DNA of 64,000 bases from RPQJ01 sp963696545 (GTDB lineage: Bacteria > Pseudomonadota > Gammaproteobacteria > Steroidobacterales > Steroidobacteraceae): positions 204,523 through 268,522 of the forward strand of contig CAVOKQ010000013.1 of the NCBI GenBank assembly GCA_963696545.1, read 5' to 3'. The notes below the pieces were generated by a model. That model searched no databases, was not told the DNA's origin, and was given only the letters and a program-made list of their open reading frames with translations. A program made the translations under genes and the position numbers. This document shows positions 46,967 to 57,120 of the stretch, in pieces. The first letter of the stretch is position 1. Every line of letters begins with the position of its first letter.

Positions 46967-47014
46967 GTGCCAGGCACCGAATTTCCCGAATTCCCCTATT
47001 TGGTGAATGGCACC
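46966..47014. repeat. Palindromic repeat, copy 8 plus a degenerate copy
   Basis: GGTGCCAGGCACC at 46966-46978 followed by GAATTTCCCGAATTC; then a degraded core GGTGAATGGCACC at 47002-47014. The first base of the intact core is the last base of the aminotransferase stop codon. Confidence 0.85.
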
Positions 47015-47114
47015 GGTTTTGTGACACGCCGGTAAACGCGACTGGACTCGGCGCGTTATCTTTGCCCATGCGCGGGGCCGTGGGGGCCCCTGCCGCGCGG
47101 TTGGGGAGCACACG

Positions 47115-48859
47115 ATGGCGCCACCTGGAATGCCCGTTTCGAGGATCGTCCGGTTCGCGGCGCTGGTCACCGGCGCGCTGGTCCTGTCCGCCTGCGGAGG
47201 CGGCGGAGGCGGATGACAGTAGCGGCGGAGGGTCCCGGCGGGGGCGTCGTCACGCCGCCCGTGCCACCCACGCCGCCCCCACCCCCGATCGGCAAGACCG
47301 ACGCGTTCCGGTTCCTGGCCCAGGCCACGTACGGCCCGACCGAGGCCGAGGCGCAGCGCCTGATCGCGCTCGGCAACTCCACTTCCGGTTACTCGAAGTG
47401 GGTCGACGAGCAGCTGCAGCAGCCCGCGTCCGTGCAACTGCCGACCATACAGACCGCATACGCCGGCCTCACGAACCCGGCGCAGATGATCGGCTCGCTG
47501 AACGTCGACCGCCAGGAGATCTGGTTCCGCAACTCGATCACCGGCCCCGACCAGCTGCGTCAGCGTGTCGCGTTCGCGCTCTCCGAGATCATGGTCGTGT
47601 CGCAGCAGAGCACGCTGCAGAACATGCCGCACGCGCTCGCCGACTACTACGACATGCTCGCCCGCGACGCGTTCGGCGACTTCCGCAAGCTGATCGAGGA
47701 CGTAAGCCTCCACCCGGCAATGGGCGTGTACCTGAACATGCTCGGCAACCAGAAGCCGGACACCGCGAAGAACATCCGGCCCGACGAGAACTACGCGCGC
47801 GAGCTGATGCAGCTCTTCACCGTCGGCCTCGTCGAGCTGAACGCGGACGGCACGGTGAAGAAGGACGCGCAGGGCCAGCCGATCCCGACCTACGACCAGT
47901 CGGTGATCGAAGGGTTCGCGAACGTGTTCACCGGCTGGAACTACTCCGGCGCCGCAAGTTTCGCGCAGGCCCGTCGCACGCTTGCGAACCAGGTGCTGCC
48001 GATGCAGGCGTACCCGGAGCAGCATTCGCCGCTCGCGAAGAAGCTGCTGCAGTATCCGGGAGCGGCGAAGCCGACGTTGCCGGCCGGCCAGACGCCGCAG
48101 CAGGACCTCACCGACGCGCTCGACAACATCTTCAACCACCCGACCGTCGGCCCGTTCATCTCGAAGCAGCTGATCCAGAAACTGGTGACCAGCAACCCGT
48201 CGCCGGAATACGTCGCGCGCGTCACGGCGGTGTTCAACAACGACGGCAGCGGCAAGCGCGGCAACCTCGGCGCGGTCGTGAAAGCGATCCTGCTCGATGC
48301 CGAGGCGCGGCCCGCCACGCCCGGCGCGACGACCGGCAAGGTGAAGGAGCCGCTGTTGCGCCTCACGCAGATGTGGCGCGCATACGGCGCGAAGGCCGCG
48401 AATGGCCAGTACCGCGTCGGCAACGTCAATGCCGCGTTCGGCCAGGGGCCGCTGCAGTCGCCGTCGGTGTTCAATTTCTTCAGCCCGTTCTACGCGCCGC
48501 CGGGCGAGATCTCGGACCAGGGCCTGGTGTCGCCCGAGATGCAGATCGCGACCGAGTACCAGAACACGACCGTGGGCAACGCGTTCTACAGCTTCATCTT
48601 CGCCTGGAACTCGACCGCGACGAATCCTGCTGCGACCTCGGTACTGCTCGACTACTCGGCCGAGCTGCCGCTCGCCGGCGACTCCGAGGCGCTGGTGAAC
48701 AAGATCGCCGACAAGATGTTGGGCGGCCAGATTTCGGCCACGTTGAAGGCCGAGGCCAAGGCCGCGGTCGAACGCACGGCGGCGACCAATCCCGGACAGC
48801 GCGTGTCGGAGGCGCTGTACCTGGTCGCCACTTCTCCCGAATACGTCGTGCAGCGCTGA
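47115..48859 (+). CDS. DUF1800 lipoprotein (frame disrupted after the lipobox)
   Basis: A large exported protein of the DUF1800 family. The N-terminus from ATG 47115 is a lipoprotein signal ending VLSACGGGGGG, then the frame stops at a TGA. Indels near 47211 and 47230 would join it to the clean frame that starts GGVVTPPVPPTPPPPPIGKTDAFRFLAQATYGPT and runs to 48859. The DUF1800 core shows FWHFNR-like elements here as RQEIWFRNSITGPDQLRQRVAFALSEIMVVS, NYARELMQLFTVG, and SVFNFFSPFYAPPGEI. In full it has about 580 residues. It is followed after ten bases by DUF1501; the pair is a recurrent partnership in many phyla, with no established biochemical role. Confidence 0.88.
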
Positions 48860-48869
48860 GGAGACCACG

Positions 48870-50228
<1,359 letters not shown>

Positions 50229-50239
50229 ATTGGTAAATT

Positions 50240-50273
50240 GGTGCCTGGCACCGAATATCCGGTGCCAGGCACC
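50240..50273. repeat. Palindromic repeats, copies 9 and 10
   Basis: GGTGCCTGGCACC at 50240-50252 and GGTGCCAGGCACC at 50261-50273, separated by GAATATCC. They lie 12 bases after the DUF1501 stop and 131 bases before the cytochrome peroxidase start, probably dividing two transcription units. Confidence 0.88.
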
Positions 50274-50404
50274 GATTTTTTCATGCGGCAGAAAGGCCGG
50301 AATGTGGCGGATTGCCGCCAATAACTCCTTATTGCCCACAACAGCCCTCCGGCGGTAGCGTGGACAAAGTCTAAGTGCGGTCATCCCATGGAGGGACCCT
50401 AGCA

Positions 50405-51552
50405 ATGAAGCGCCGTTATGCGTCCATGTTGACGGTACTGGCGGGCGCCGGCCTGCCTGCGCATTTGCACTGGCCGGGCCACTCGGACTGCCACCTGTCC
50501 CGGTGCCGGCCGCCAATCCGATGACGTCCGAGAAGATCGCCCTCGGCAGCAAGCTCTTCAATGACAAGCGGTTCAGCTCCACCGGCGAGGTGAGCTGCGC
50601 CACGTGTCACGATCCCGGCAAGGCATTCACGGACAGCCCGCTGCAGACGTCCGAAGGCATCAACAAGCTCAAAGGAACCCGCAACGCCCCGACCGTCGTG
50701 AACGCCGCGTACTTCACGCACCAGTTCTGGGATGGCCGCTCGGCGGACCTCGAGGACCAGTCGCAGCATCCGTTCGTGAACCCGATCGAGATGGGGCTGC
50801 CGAATCACGAGCCGATCCTCAAGATCGTCCGCACGGACACGGAGTACGCCGCTTCGTTCAGGCAGGTGTTCGCGGTCGAGCCCGCGGCCATCACGATGGA
50901 GCACGTCAAGAAGGCGATCGCGACCTTCGAGCGGACCATCGTCGCCGGCGACTCGCCCTTCGACAGGTACTACTTCGGCGGCGACAAGGCCGCCATGAGC
51001 GAGTCTGCCGTGCGTGGCTTCCAGGTGTTCCTCGGCGACGGCCGTTGCGTGTCGTGCCACGTGATCGAGCAGGACCAGGCGCTGTTCACCGACAACCGCT
51101 TCCACAACGTCGGCGTCGGCATCAACCGCATCCAGGACAAGGTGCCGGAGATCGCGCCGAAGTTCATCGAGGCGAAGGCCAAGGGCCTGGACGTCGACAA
51201 GGCGGTGCTCTCGAATCCGTCGACGTCGGAACTCGGCCGCTTCGCGATTACCGAGGAACTCGACGTGCTCGGCGCGTTCAAGACCCCGACACTGCGCAAC
51301 GTCGCGGCGACCGCGCCGTACATGCACGACGGCAGCCTGAAGACGCTGCGCGACGTCGTGGTGCACTACAACAACGGCGGTGTGACCAACAAGGGTGAGC
51401 GCGTCAATGACTTCCTCAGTGGCGGCATTCGCGAGCTGAACCTCAGCGATCAGCAGATCACCGACCTCGTGGCGTTCATGGAGGCGCTGACGAGCCCGCA
51501 GTACGCGAAGCCCGCCACGGTTTCGGCCCTCGCCGCAGGAGGTACGCCATGA
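50405..51552 (+). CDS. Di-heme cytochrome c peroxidase / MauG family (one frameshift in the signal peptide)
   Basis: A periplasmic di-heme protein. ATG 50405 starts MKRRYASMLTVLAGAG; one indel near 50455 joins it to ACAFALAGPLGLPPVPVPAANPMTS, completing a Sec signal. Two c-type heme sites are present: CATCH (50596-50610) and CVSCH (51046-51060). Other family features are DPGKAFTDSPLQTSEG, RNAPTVVNAAYFTHQFWDGRS and LDVLGAFKTPTLRNVAATAPYMHDGSLKTL, the last with the distal Met-type ligand region. About 380 residues. Its stop overlaps the metallophosphoesterase start as ATGA, so the two are coupled. It may reduce peroxide or, MauG-like, oxidise a partner protein. Confidence 0.9.
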
Positions 51553-52622
51553 GCAACAACTACTCCCGCCGCAGCTTCCTGCGGACAGCAGGCACGGTCG
51601 CGGCCGTCGGCGCGTTGCCAGTCACATGGATCGAGCTGGCCTTCGCGAAGGCGGAGCAGAACTTCACGTTCGCCTACATCTCGGACTCGCACATCCAGCA
51701 CATCCGCGGCACCAAGTTCGTCACCAACTGGGACCGCGGGCTGATCCGCGCGGTGGCCGAGACGAACCTGATCTCGCCGAAGCCGGACTTCGTGATGTTC
51801 GGCGGCGACCTGGCCCAGCTCGGCTCCAAGCCCGAGCTCGACCACGGTGCGGAGATGCTGGGCAAGTTGAACGGCAAGCTGCGCTGCGTGATGGGCGAGC
51901 ACGACTACTACCTCGACCTGGGCGAGTACTGGAGCAAGCTCTTCGGCCCGCAGTACTACAGCTTCGATCACAAGGGCGTGCACTTCGTCGTGCTGAACAG
52001 CATCCTCACGACCGACGAGTGGACCTACAAGCGCTGGCCGACCGGCGAGCAGCGCATGCTCGAGATGGCAGGCCTCGACAATCCAAACGGCTCGCCGTTC
52101 ATGGTGGGCGAGAAGCAGCGAGAGTGGCTGGCCAAGGACCTCGCCGGCATCGCGAAGGACACGCCGCTGGTCGTGTTCTCGCATTCACCGATCCAGAAGA
52201 TCTACAAGGGGTGGAATTTCTGGACCGACGATGCGGAACAGGTGCAGGCACTGCTCGCGCCCTTCGAGAAGGTCAACGTGGTCTACGGGCACGTGCACCA
52301 GATCCAGTACAACCAGATCGGCAACATCAGCTTCAACTCCGTGATGGCGACGGCGTGGCCGTGGCCGTATCCGCAGAGCTACGCGCAGGCCGAGAGCATG
52401 CTGCCGAAGCTCACCATCCCGATGAATCGCGGCGATCCGTTCTTCGAGCGCGACGCGACGGGCTGGCAGTTGATCGACGTGAATACGGGGCGCGTGGGCC
52501 TCAACTACAACCTGTACAGCAACCGGCCGCGCACCGTGGCGTTCGATCCGAAGCTCGGGCACCCGGTCGACAGGCAGTTCCAGGGCGAGGCTGCCCTCGA
52601 GCCGAACCAGGTCCACTACTGA
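51549..52622 (+). CDS. Tat-exported calcineurin-like metallophosphoesterase
   Basis: A 357-residue exported phosphoesterase. The signal MSNNYSRRSFLRTAGTVAAVGALP has the Tat motif RRSF. Metal-site motifs appear in order: FAYISDSHIQH (DxH), VMFGGDLAQLG (GD), CVMGEHDYY (normally GNHD; Glu replaces Asn), VVFSHSP (His) and VVYGHVHQIQ (GHxH). The Asn-to-Glu change is unusual because Asn normally bridges the metals. It lies between the di-heme peroxidase (four-base overlap) and a monoheme cytochrome c (16 bases). A Tat substrate that loads metal in the cytoplasm next to c-type hemes suggests one periplasmic pathway. Confidence 0.88.
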   Translation: MSNNYSRRSFLRTAGTVAAVGALPVTWIELAFAKAEQNFTFAYISDSHIQHIRGTKFVTNWDRGLIRAVAETNLISPKPDFVMFGGDLAQLGSKPELDHGAEMLGKLNGKLRCVMGEHDYYLDLGEYWSKLFGPQYYSFDHKGVHFVVLNSILTTDEWTYKRWPTGEQRMLEMAGLDNPNGSPFMVGEKQREWLAKDLAGIAKDTPLVVFSHSPIQKIYKGWNFWTDDAEQVQALLAPFEKVNVVYGHVHQIQYNQIGNISFNSVMATAWPWPYPQSYAQAESMLPKLTIPMNRGDPFFERDATGWQLIDVNTGRVGLNYNLYSNRPRTVAFDPKLGHPVDRQFQGEAALEPNQVHY

Positions 52623-52638
52623 GCCGCGGAGAAATCAC

Positions 52639-53055
52639 ATGAAGAAAGAGATCGTTGCATCCGGGCTGGCCGCAGTCGTCGGGTGCGCGCTGCTGGCGGG
52701 CGCCTCACCGGCCCGCGCCGACGAGTTCACCAAGCAGGACGTCGAGCGCTGGAACCAGCAGTTCATGCTGGTCGTGCAGAAGGGCCGGGAACTGTGGACC
52801 AGTCCCGCGCTCGGCAAGAACGGCGTGGTGTGCGCGCAATGTCACCCGAATGCCGCGAATTCGCACCCGGAGACGTACCCGAAGTTCCAGAAACAGATCG
52901 GCAAGGTCATCACCCTGCCCGAGATGATCAACTGGTGCATCCGCAATCCGCTGGAAGGCGTGCCGCTGGCGGTCGACAGTCCTGAGATGACGGCGCTCGT
53001 TGCCTACGCCACGTACGAGCGGCGAGGCGTGAAGCTCGAGCCCGGCAAGCACTGA
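52639..53055 (+). CDS. Periplasmic monoheme cytochrome c
   Basis: A 138-residue class I-like cytochrome with a Sec signal (LAAVVGCALLAGASPARA, cleaved near residue 28). The heme motif is CAQCH (C65-A-Q-C68-H69), followed by PNAANSHPETYPKFQKQIGKV and the MINWCIRNPLEG segment with a further Cys. The pattern resembles SoxA/c552-type electron-transfer cytochromes. GGAG precedes the ATG. It is the last gene of the MauG-phosphoesterase-cytochrome unit and is probably the electron carrier for the di-heme peroxidase. Confidence 0.85.
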   Translation: MKKEIVASGLAAVVGCALLAGASPARADEFTKQDVERWNQQFMLVVQKGRELWTSPALGKNGVVCAQCHPNAANSHPETYPKFQKQIGKVITLPEMINWCIRNPLEGVPLAVDSPEMTALVAYATYERRGVKLEPGKH

Positions 53056-53062
53056 TTAATTC

Positions 53063-53111
53063 GGTGCCAGGCACCTATTTTTCCGATTCGGAAAAATAGG
53101 TGCCTGGCACC
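53063..53111. repeat. Paired palindromic repeats forming a perfect 24-bp-arm hairpin, copies 11 and 12
   Basis: Left arm 53063-53086 (GGTGCCAGGCACCTATTTTT then CCGA) and right arm 53088-53111 are exact reverse complements with a single T between. It is the most complete copy of the hairpin at 42045. It lies between the convergent cytochrome c gene and the next minus-strand gene, just eight bases from each. Confidence 0.93.
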
Positions 53112-53118
53112 GAATTTC

Positions 53119-53637
53119 CTACTGGATCATCTTCACCGTCGACACGGGAGCAAAGTCGAACTTCCGCGTCTTCGCGTTCCACACGATCGCACGATCGCAG
53201 AAGTTCTCGCTCGCGAAATCCTTCGCCGGCGGCTTGCCACATGACTGGCCCGACACCGTGAGCCAGAGCTTCGCGGCCGTGCCCGTGCCTTCGAGCGTAA
53301 TGCCGTACGACATGTCGTTGAACGCCTCGGTCGCGCCGCCCTTGCCGTCGCCGACGTAAACGAGCACGCCCTTCTCGCGGTCGCCGTAGACGCTCGCGGC
53401 GCCATCGCAGTTGACCGACCCGCCGTCGAGCACATAGTCCTCGATGCCGTCGCCGTTCAGGTCCGCGCGCTTGATCGCCTGCGAGGTGTTCGGCTTGCCG
53501 CCGACTTCGGTGCAGATCGCGGCCGTATCCTTCACGGCCTTGGCCACAACGGCCGGCAGTGGCGGCGACGCCGCGTGTAACGCAGCACAGGAAAAAAGCA
53601 CCGCGATGCCCGACAGGACGAAAGTCTTGATGCGCAT
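53119..53637 (-). CDS. Secreted hypothetical protein with a Ca-binding-like repeat
   Basis: A 172-residue protein with a Sec signal (MRIKTFVLSGIAVLFSCAALHA). The mature part contains ADLNGDGIEDYVLDGGSVNCDG, a DxDGDGxxD-type (FG-GAP/EF-hand-like) calcium motif, and four Cys that could form two disulfides (ICTEVGGK, NCDG, SCGKPP, FCDRA). No assigned function. It converges with the cytochrome c gene across the 24-bp-arm hairpin. Confidence 0.75.
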   Translation of the reverse strand: MRIKTFVLSGIAVLFSCAALHAASPPLPAVVAKAVKDTAAICTEVGGKPNTSQAIKRADLNGDGIEDYVLDGGSVNCDGAASVYGDREKGVLVYVGDGKGGATEAFNDMSYGITLEGTGTAAKLWLTVSGQSCGKPPAKDFASENFCDRAIVWNAKTRKFDFAPVSTVKMIQ

Positions 53638-53714
53638 GGCTAACCCTCCCCCAGAGAGGGCCGAAGCTACGCCCGAGGGAAGGGGCGGTCAACGAGCGGT
53701 GCAGTACGCACGGC

Positions 53715-54119
53715 TCAGGCGCCGGGGAGCAGCTTGAACCCTGGCAGTTTCGCCGCCTTGCGGTCGAATGTGATGGTGTGTTCGCACCCGACCGCGGTGT
53801 TGGTGCGAGCGAGCAGGCAGTCGACGAATCCGCCACCGGATTTCTCGAAGTCAGCCACCGCGAGGTGAACCTCGTCGGCGGATTCGATCTCGAGTTCGGT
53901 CACGTTGAGCAGCGCGCGAAGCGCAGTGACGATTTCGGATCGGTCGTATCCATACATTCGCTTCAGTGCCCAGGCGATCTCCGTAATCACGATGCACGAT
54001 ACGAAACCGGGATTCTCCCGGGAGCAATGGGTCGAAATGAATCGCTCTGCGGCACGAGCCTGGGCATCGTGGTCGCGCACGAGCATGCGCAGCAGGACGT
54101 TTGTATCAATCCCAATCAT
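53715..54119 (-). CDS. vapC: PIN-domain toxin (VapC family)
   Basis: A 134-residue PIN nuclease, probably cleaving RNA. The four acidic residues of the active site are present: D5 (MIGIDTNVLLR), E47 (CIVITEIAWALKR), D100 (GGGFVDCLLARTN) and D119 (TITFDRKAAKL). ATG 54119 is chosen since MIGIDTNVLL is the standard family start; the longer in-frame start overlaps the antitoxin deeply. It lies downstream of the AbrB-type gene with a 14-base overlap, the usual antitoxin-toxin order. The pair is complete. Confidence 0.92.
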   Translation of the reverse strand: MIGIDTNVLLRMLVRDHDAQARAAERFISTHCSRENPGFVSCIVITEIAWALKRMYGYDRSEIVTALRALLNVTELEIESADEVHLAVADFEKSGGGFVDCLLARTNTAVGCEHTITFDRKAAKLPGFKLLPGA

Positions 54120-54366
54120 GGCCGAGCACGTCCTTCGCGACCGCCAGCTGGATTGCCTCATCGATCTCTTCAAGAGAGGCCGCACGCTTTGGAGATGGCA
54201 AAATTCCCATCAGCGACGACACGCTCCTGTTGGCCGCACGCAGTCGCACGGCGCCGTCATCCTCCAATATGAAGAGCACCCGGTCGCCCGGCTTGAGATT
54301 CAGCTTGAGCCGTATGTCCTTCGGCACCGTGATCTGTCCCTTGCTGGTCATCTTGGCTTCGCTCAT
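54106..54366 (-). CDS. vapB: AbrB/MazE-type antitoxin
   Basis: An 86-residue protein with an N-terminal swapped-hairpin domain EAKMTSKGQITVPKDIRLKLNLKPGDRVLFI, typical of AbrB/MazE/SpoVT antitoxins, then an acidic C-terminal part (SLEEIDEAIQLAVAKDVLGHDWD) that would wrap around the PIN toxin. It overlaps the toxin gene by 14 bases. The pair probably represses its own promoter in the region 54367-54549. AbrB-type antitoxins do partner with VapC toxins. Confidence 0.9.
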   Translation of the reverse strand: MSEAKMTSKGQITVPKDIRLKLNLKPGDRVLFILEDDGAVRLRAANRSVSSLMGILPSPKRAASLEEIDEAIQLAVAKDVLGHDWD

Positions 54367-54549
54367 GGCGCCTTACCTGCCGACCAATTCCTTACTCAAG
54401 GTATCAGTGTAAGGAATCCCCGCCGCCAGCGCACGCCCAGCAACCACATTACCCGCCGCCCGTCGCATTCCGCTGGCGTGAATCCGCCGCATTTGTTCAG
54501 ATTCGGCCCCACTCAGCACGCCCGCCGCCACCGCAAGGCCGACAACGAC

Positions 54550-55671
54550 ATGAAACGCTGGCTCAAGATCCTCGCCGCCCTGGTCATCGTCGCCGTGGTG
54601 GCGCTCGCCTTGGCGATCAGCCACGACTCGGCCTGCCCGACGACCCCGCTGCCCGCACTCGCCGCCGGAGCCACGCCCATGAAGGCCGCAACCTATCGCT
54701 GCTACGGCCCGCCCGACGTCGTGAAGGTGGAGACGATCGAGAAGCCGACGCCCGGCGCCGACGAGGTGCTCGTGAAGGTGCACGCCGCCGGCATCAACCC
54801 GGTCGAATGGCACTACATGCGCGGCAAGCCGTACATCATGCGACTCGGTGCGGGCTTCGGCCGGCCGAAGGACCCGCGGCTCGGCGTCGACTTCGCGGGC
54901 ACGGTCGAGGCGATCGGCAGCAACGTCACGAAGTTCAAGCCCGGCGACGAGGTGTTCGGTGCGAGGAACGGCGCACTCGCGGAGTACGTCGTCGTCAACG
55001 CCACGCGCAACGTGCTGCCGAAGCCAGCGCGCCTCACGTTCGACCAGGCCGCGGGCATCCCCATCGCCGCGGTCACGGCACTTCAGGCACTGCGCGACAA
55101 GGGACAGCTGAAGCCGGGGCAGAAGGTGCTGGTGAACGGCGCCTCGGGCGGCGTGGGCACGTTCGCCGTGCAGCTCGCGAAAGCGCTCGGCGCCGAGGTC
55201 ACCGGCGTCTGCAGCACGCGCAACGTCGAGCTCGTGCGCTCGATCGGCGCCGACCACGTCGTCGACTACACGCAGCAGGACTTCACCGCAGGTACGGAGC
55301 GCTACGACGTCGTGATCGACAACGTCGGCAACCACTCGTTCCTCGAGGTGCGCAGGGTGCTCGCGCCCGCGGGCCGCTACATCATCGTCGGCGGCAACAG
55401 CGAGGACCCGTGGCTAGGCGCGCTGTCCACGCCGCTGAAGGCGATGCTCGTCTCGCCGTTCGTGAAGCAGAAGGCCGTGTTCTTCATGGCGCAGCTGAAC
55501 CCTGCGGACCTCGCGTTCATCGCCAACGCGGTGACGGCGGGGCAGGTGACGCCGGTGGTCGATCGCAGCTATCCGCTAGCCGAGGTCGCCGACGCCATCG
55601 CGTACCTCGAGAAAGGCCGCGCGCGCGGCAAGGTGATCGTCGACGTGATGCCGGGCAGCGCCGCCCTTTAG
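54550..55671 (+). CDS. Medium-chain NAD(P)-dependent oxidoreductase with a membrane anchor
   Basis: A 373-residue zinc-independent MDR protein of the quinone-oxidoreductase type. The catalytic part starts MKAATYRCYGPPDVVKVETIEKP near residue 44; NAD(P) binding is VLVNGASGGVGTFAVQLAKALG, and the substrate domain has GVDFAGTVEAIGSNV. Unusually, about 43 residues precede it, starting MKRWLKILAALVIVAVVALALAI, a signal or anchor helix. If that start at 54550 is right, the enzyme faces the periplasm or is anchored inside the membrane, odd for a nicotinamide enzyme. An alternative start at the MKAATYR Met (54679) would give a normal cytosolic enzyme. The stop overlaps the convergent lipoprotein gene by four bases. 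Confidence 0.87.
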   Translation: MKRWLKILAALVIVAVVALALAISHDSACPTTPLPALAAGATPMKAATYRCYGPPDVVKVETIEKPTPGADEVLVKVHAAGINPVEWHYMRGKPYIMRLGAGFGRPKDPRLGVDFAGTVEAIGSNVTKFKPGDEVFGARNGALAEYVVVNATRNVLPKPARLTFDQAAGIPIAAVTALQALRDKGQLKPGQKVLVNGASGGVGTFAVQLAKALGAEVTGVCSTRNVELVRSIGADHVVDYTQQDFTAGTERYDVVIDNVGNHSFLEVRRVLAPAGRYIIVGGNSEDPWLGALSTPLKAMLVSPFVKQKAVFFMAQLNPADLAFIANAVTAGQVTPVVDRSYPLAEVADAIAYLEKGRARGKVIVDVMPGSAAL

Positions 55672-56339
55672 CGAATCAGCCCGTCACGCCGCAGCTTGTC
55701 GACGATCGGACCGACGATCGTGACGAGGCCCTGGTCGCGCGACTCGAAGTTCTGTACCGCGGAGTCGAGCGTGTAGACCAGCGTCGGGCCCCTGGTCTCG
55801 TACGCGTTCGTGGTGACGTGCGCCTCGCCCTTCAGCGTCGTGATCGCCGCCGCGGTCTCGAAGTTGCCGTACACCACTGGCACGCCGTACATGCCGTAGC
55901 CGGAGTCGGTCGCCTTGTACATCCCGCCGCCGCGCGTGTCGCGACCGCTGCTCCCGGTGTTCCAGTCCATCGACACGAGCGTGGTCGCAAGCACGCCGTC
56001 GGCTTTCTGTGACGCGACCGCGGCATCGATGCTTTCGCGCGTCAGCGGAGTCTTCTGCGTGACGACGTCGCAGCTGGCGAAGGCGGCGGTGCCCGCACTC
56101 TCGATGCGCGATGCGAGCAGTCGCTCGAACGGGCAGCGCGCATTGACGTCCGGGCTCACGCCGACGACCAGCACGCGCGTGAACGGCTGCGTGAGCGCCG
56201 CCTTGTCCTTCCACGTGCCGGAGGCAGTGGCCGACGTGGTCGTGCTGCACCCGGTGAGCGACGTCGCGGCGAGCAGCAGGGCGAGCGTGGTCGCGAGCGG
56301 GGTCGTGACGGACGAGATCGGCTGGGACGTGTTTGGCAC
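55668..56339 (-). CDS. Hypothetical lipoprotein
   Basis: A 223-residue predicted lipoprotein: the signal ends LLLAATSLTGCSTTTSA, with a lipobox LTGC. The mature part contains FTRVLVVGVSPDVNARCPFERLLASRIESAG and CDVVTQKTPLTRESIDAAVASQKADGVLAT, a pattern seen in DUF4136-like and CsgG-related outer-membrane lipoproteins, followed by a Gly/Tyr-rich loop. The GTG at 56339 is chosen as the start because AGGAG lies seven bases upstream; an ATG at 56369 would add ten residues before the signal. The role is unknown. Confidence 0.7.
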   Translation of the reverse strand: MPNTSQPISSVTTPLATTLALLLAATSLTGCSTTTSATASGTWKDKAALTQPFTRVLVVGVSPDVNARCPFERLLASRIESAGTAAFASCDVVTQKTPLTRESIDAAVASQKADGVLATTLVSMDWNTGSSGRDTRGGGMYKATDSGYGMYGVPVVYGNFETAAAITTLKGEAHVTTNAYETRGPTLVYTLDSAVQNFESRDQGLVTIVGPIVDKLRRDGLIR

Positions 56340-56447
56340 CGGCGGCTCCTTGAGAGGGTGCTGGAGCATACGGGGGTGCAGGCCACCCGGCCAGCCGATC
56401 GCGCAGGACCGGGTCGGACGGGCCAATCCCGTCCGACCTGGCGAACG

Positions 56448-56882
56448 TCACCCGCCGTTGCCGGCCGGCGGCGGCGTGCGGTCGACAGTGACGTCCTTCG
56501 TCCACGTGCCCGTGGCCGGGTCGCGCGTCGTCAACACGTCGCGCGATTGCGTGCCGCCCTTCGGGCCGGTCGAATCGACGCTGCGAGTGCGAGTCTGGTT
56601 GGCGCGGTCGTTGACGACCTCAGTCGAGCGCGTCGCCGTGCCCCGGTCGTTGGTCCAGGTGTCCGTGCGGGTGTGGCCGTTCTCGGTGCGTTGCCGCTCG
56701 GTGTGCCGCGTGTAATCGCCGTGCGGGCGCTGCGCATGCGCGCTGGCCGCGCCCATTCGGGCTGTTCCCTGGTTGCGATCGGCCGCGTGGGCCGAGGTCA
56801 GGGCGGCGGATGCGAGCAGCAGGCCCAATGCGGCAGTCGCGGCCAGGGCGGGGATGCGGGGTCGAGCGAGGGTGCGGGTCAT
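56448..56882 (-). CDS. Secreted hypothetical protein rich in Thr and Arg
   Basis: A 144-residue exported protein with a Sec signal (MTRTLARPRIPALAATAALG followed by LLLASAALTSAHA). The mature part is a low-complexity, polar sequence (NGHTRTDTWTNDRGTATRSTEV, QTRTRSVDSTGPKGG) with loose TRT/TRD repeats and no Cys. Such proteins often form extracellular or periplasmic disordered or beta-solenoid domains. No family match that I can name. A 154-bp gap follows before the tRNA gene. Confidence 0.65.
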   Translation of the reverse strand: MTRTLARPRIPALAATAALGLLLASAALTSAHAADRNQGTARMGAASAHAQRPHGDYTRHTERQRTENGHTRTDTWTNDRGTATRSTEVVNDRANQTRTRSVDSTGPKGGTQSRDVLTTRDPATGTWTKDVTVDRTPPPAGNGG

Positions 56883-57036
56883 GTTCGTCTCCTTGCCGTC
56901 GTGGATTCGACGGCGCGCTGGTTGCTACAGCAGAGGACAACGCCCGGTCGGCCGTCGGGTTGACGGCCGGACACCCCCTCGGGTCTAATTCCCGCCCTTC
57001 CAATGTCCCCGCCGCCCGGCTGGGACCGCCTACCGT

Positions 57037-57112
<76 letters not shown>

Positions 57113-57120
57113 CTTCCAAC

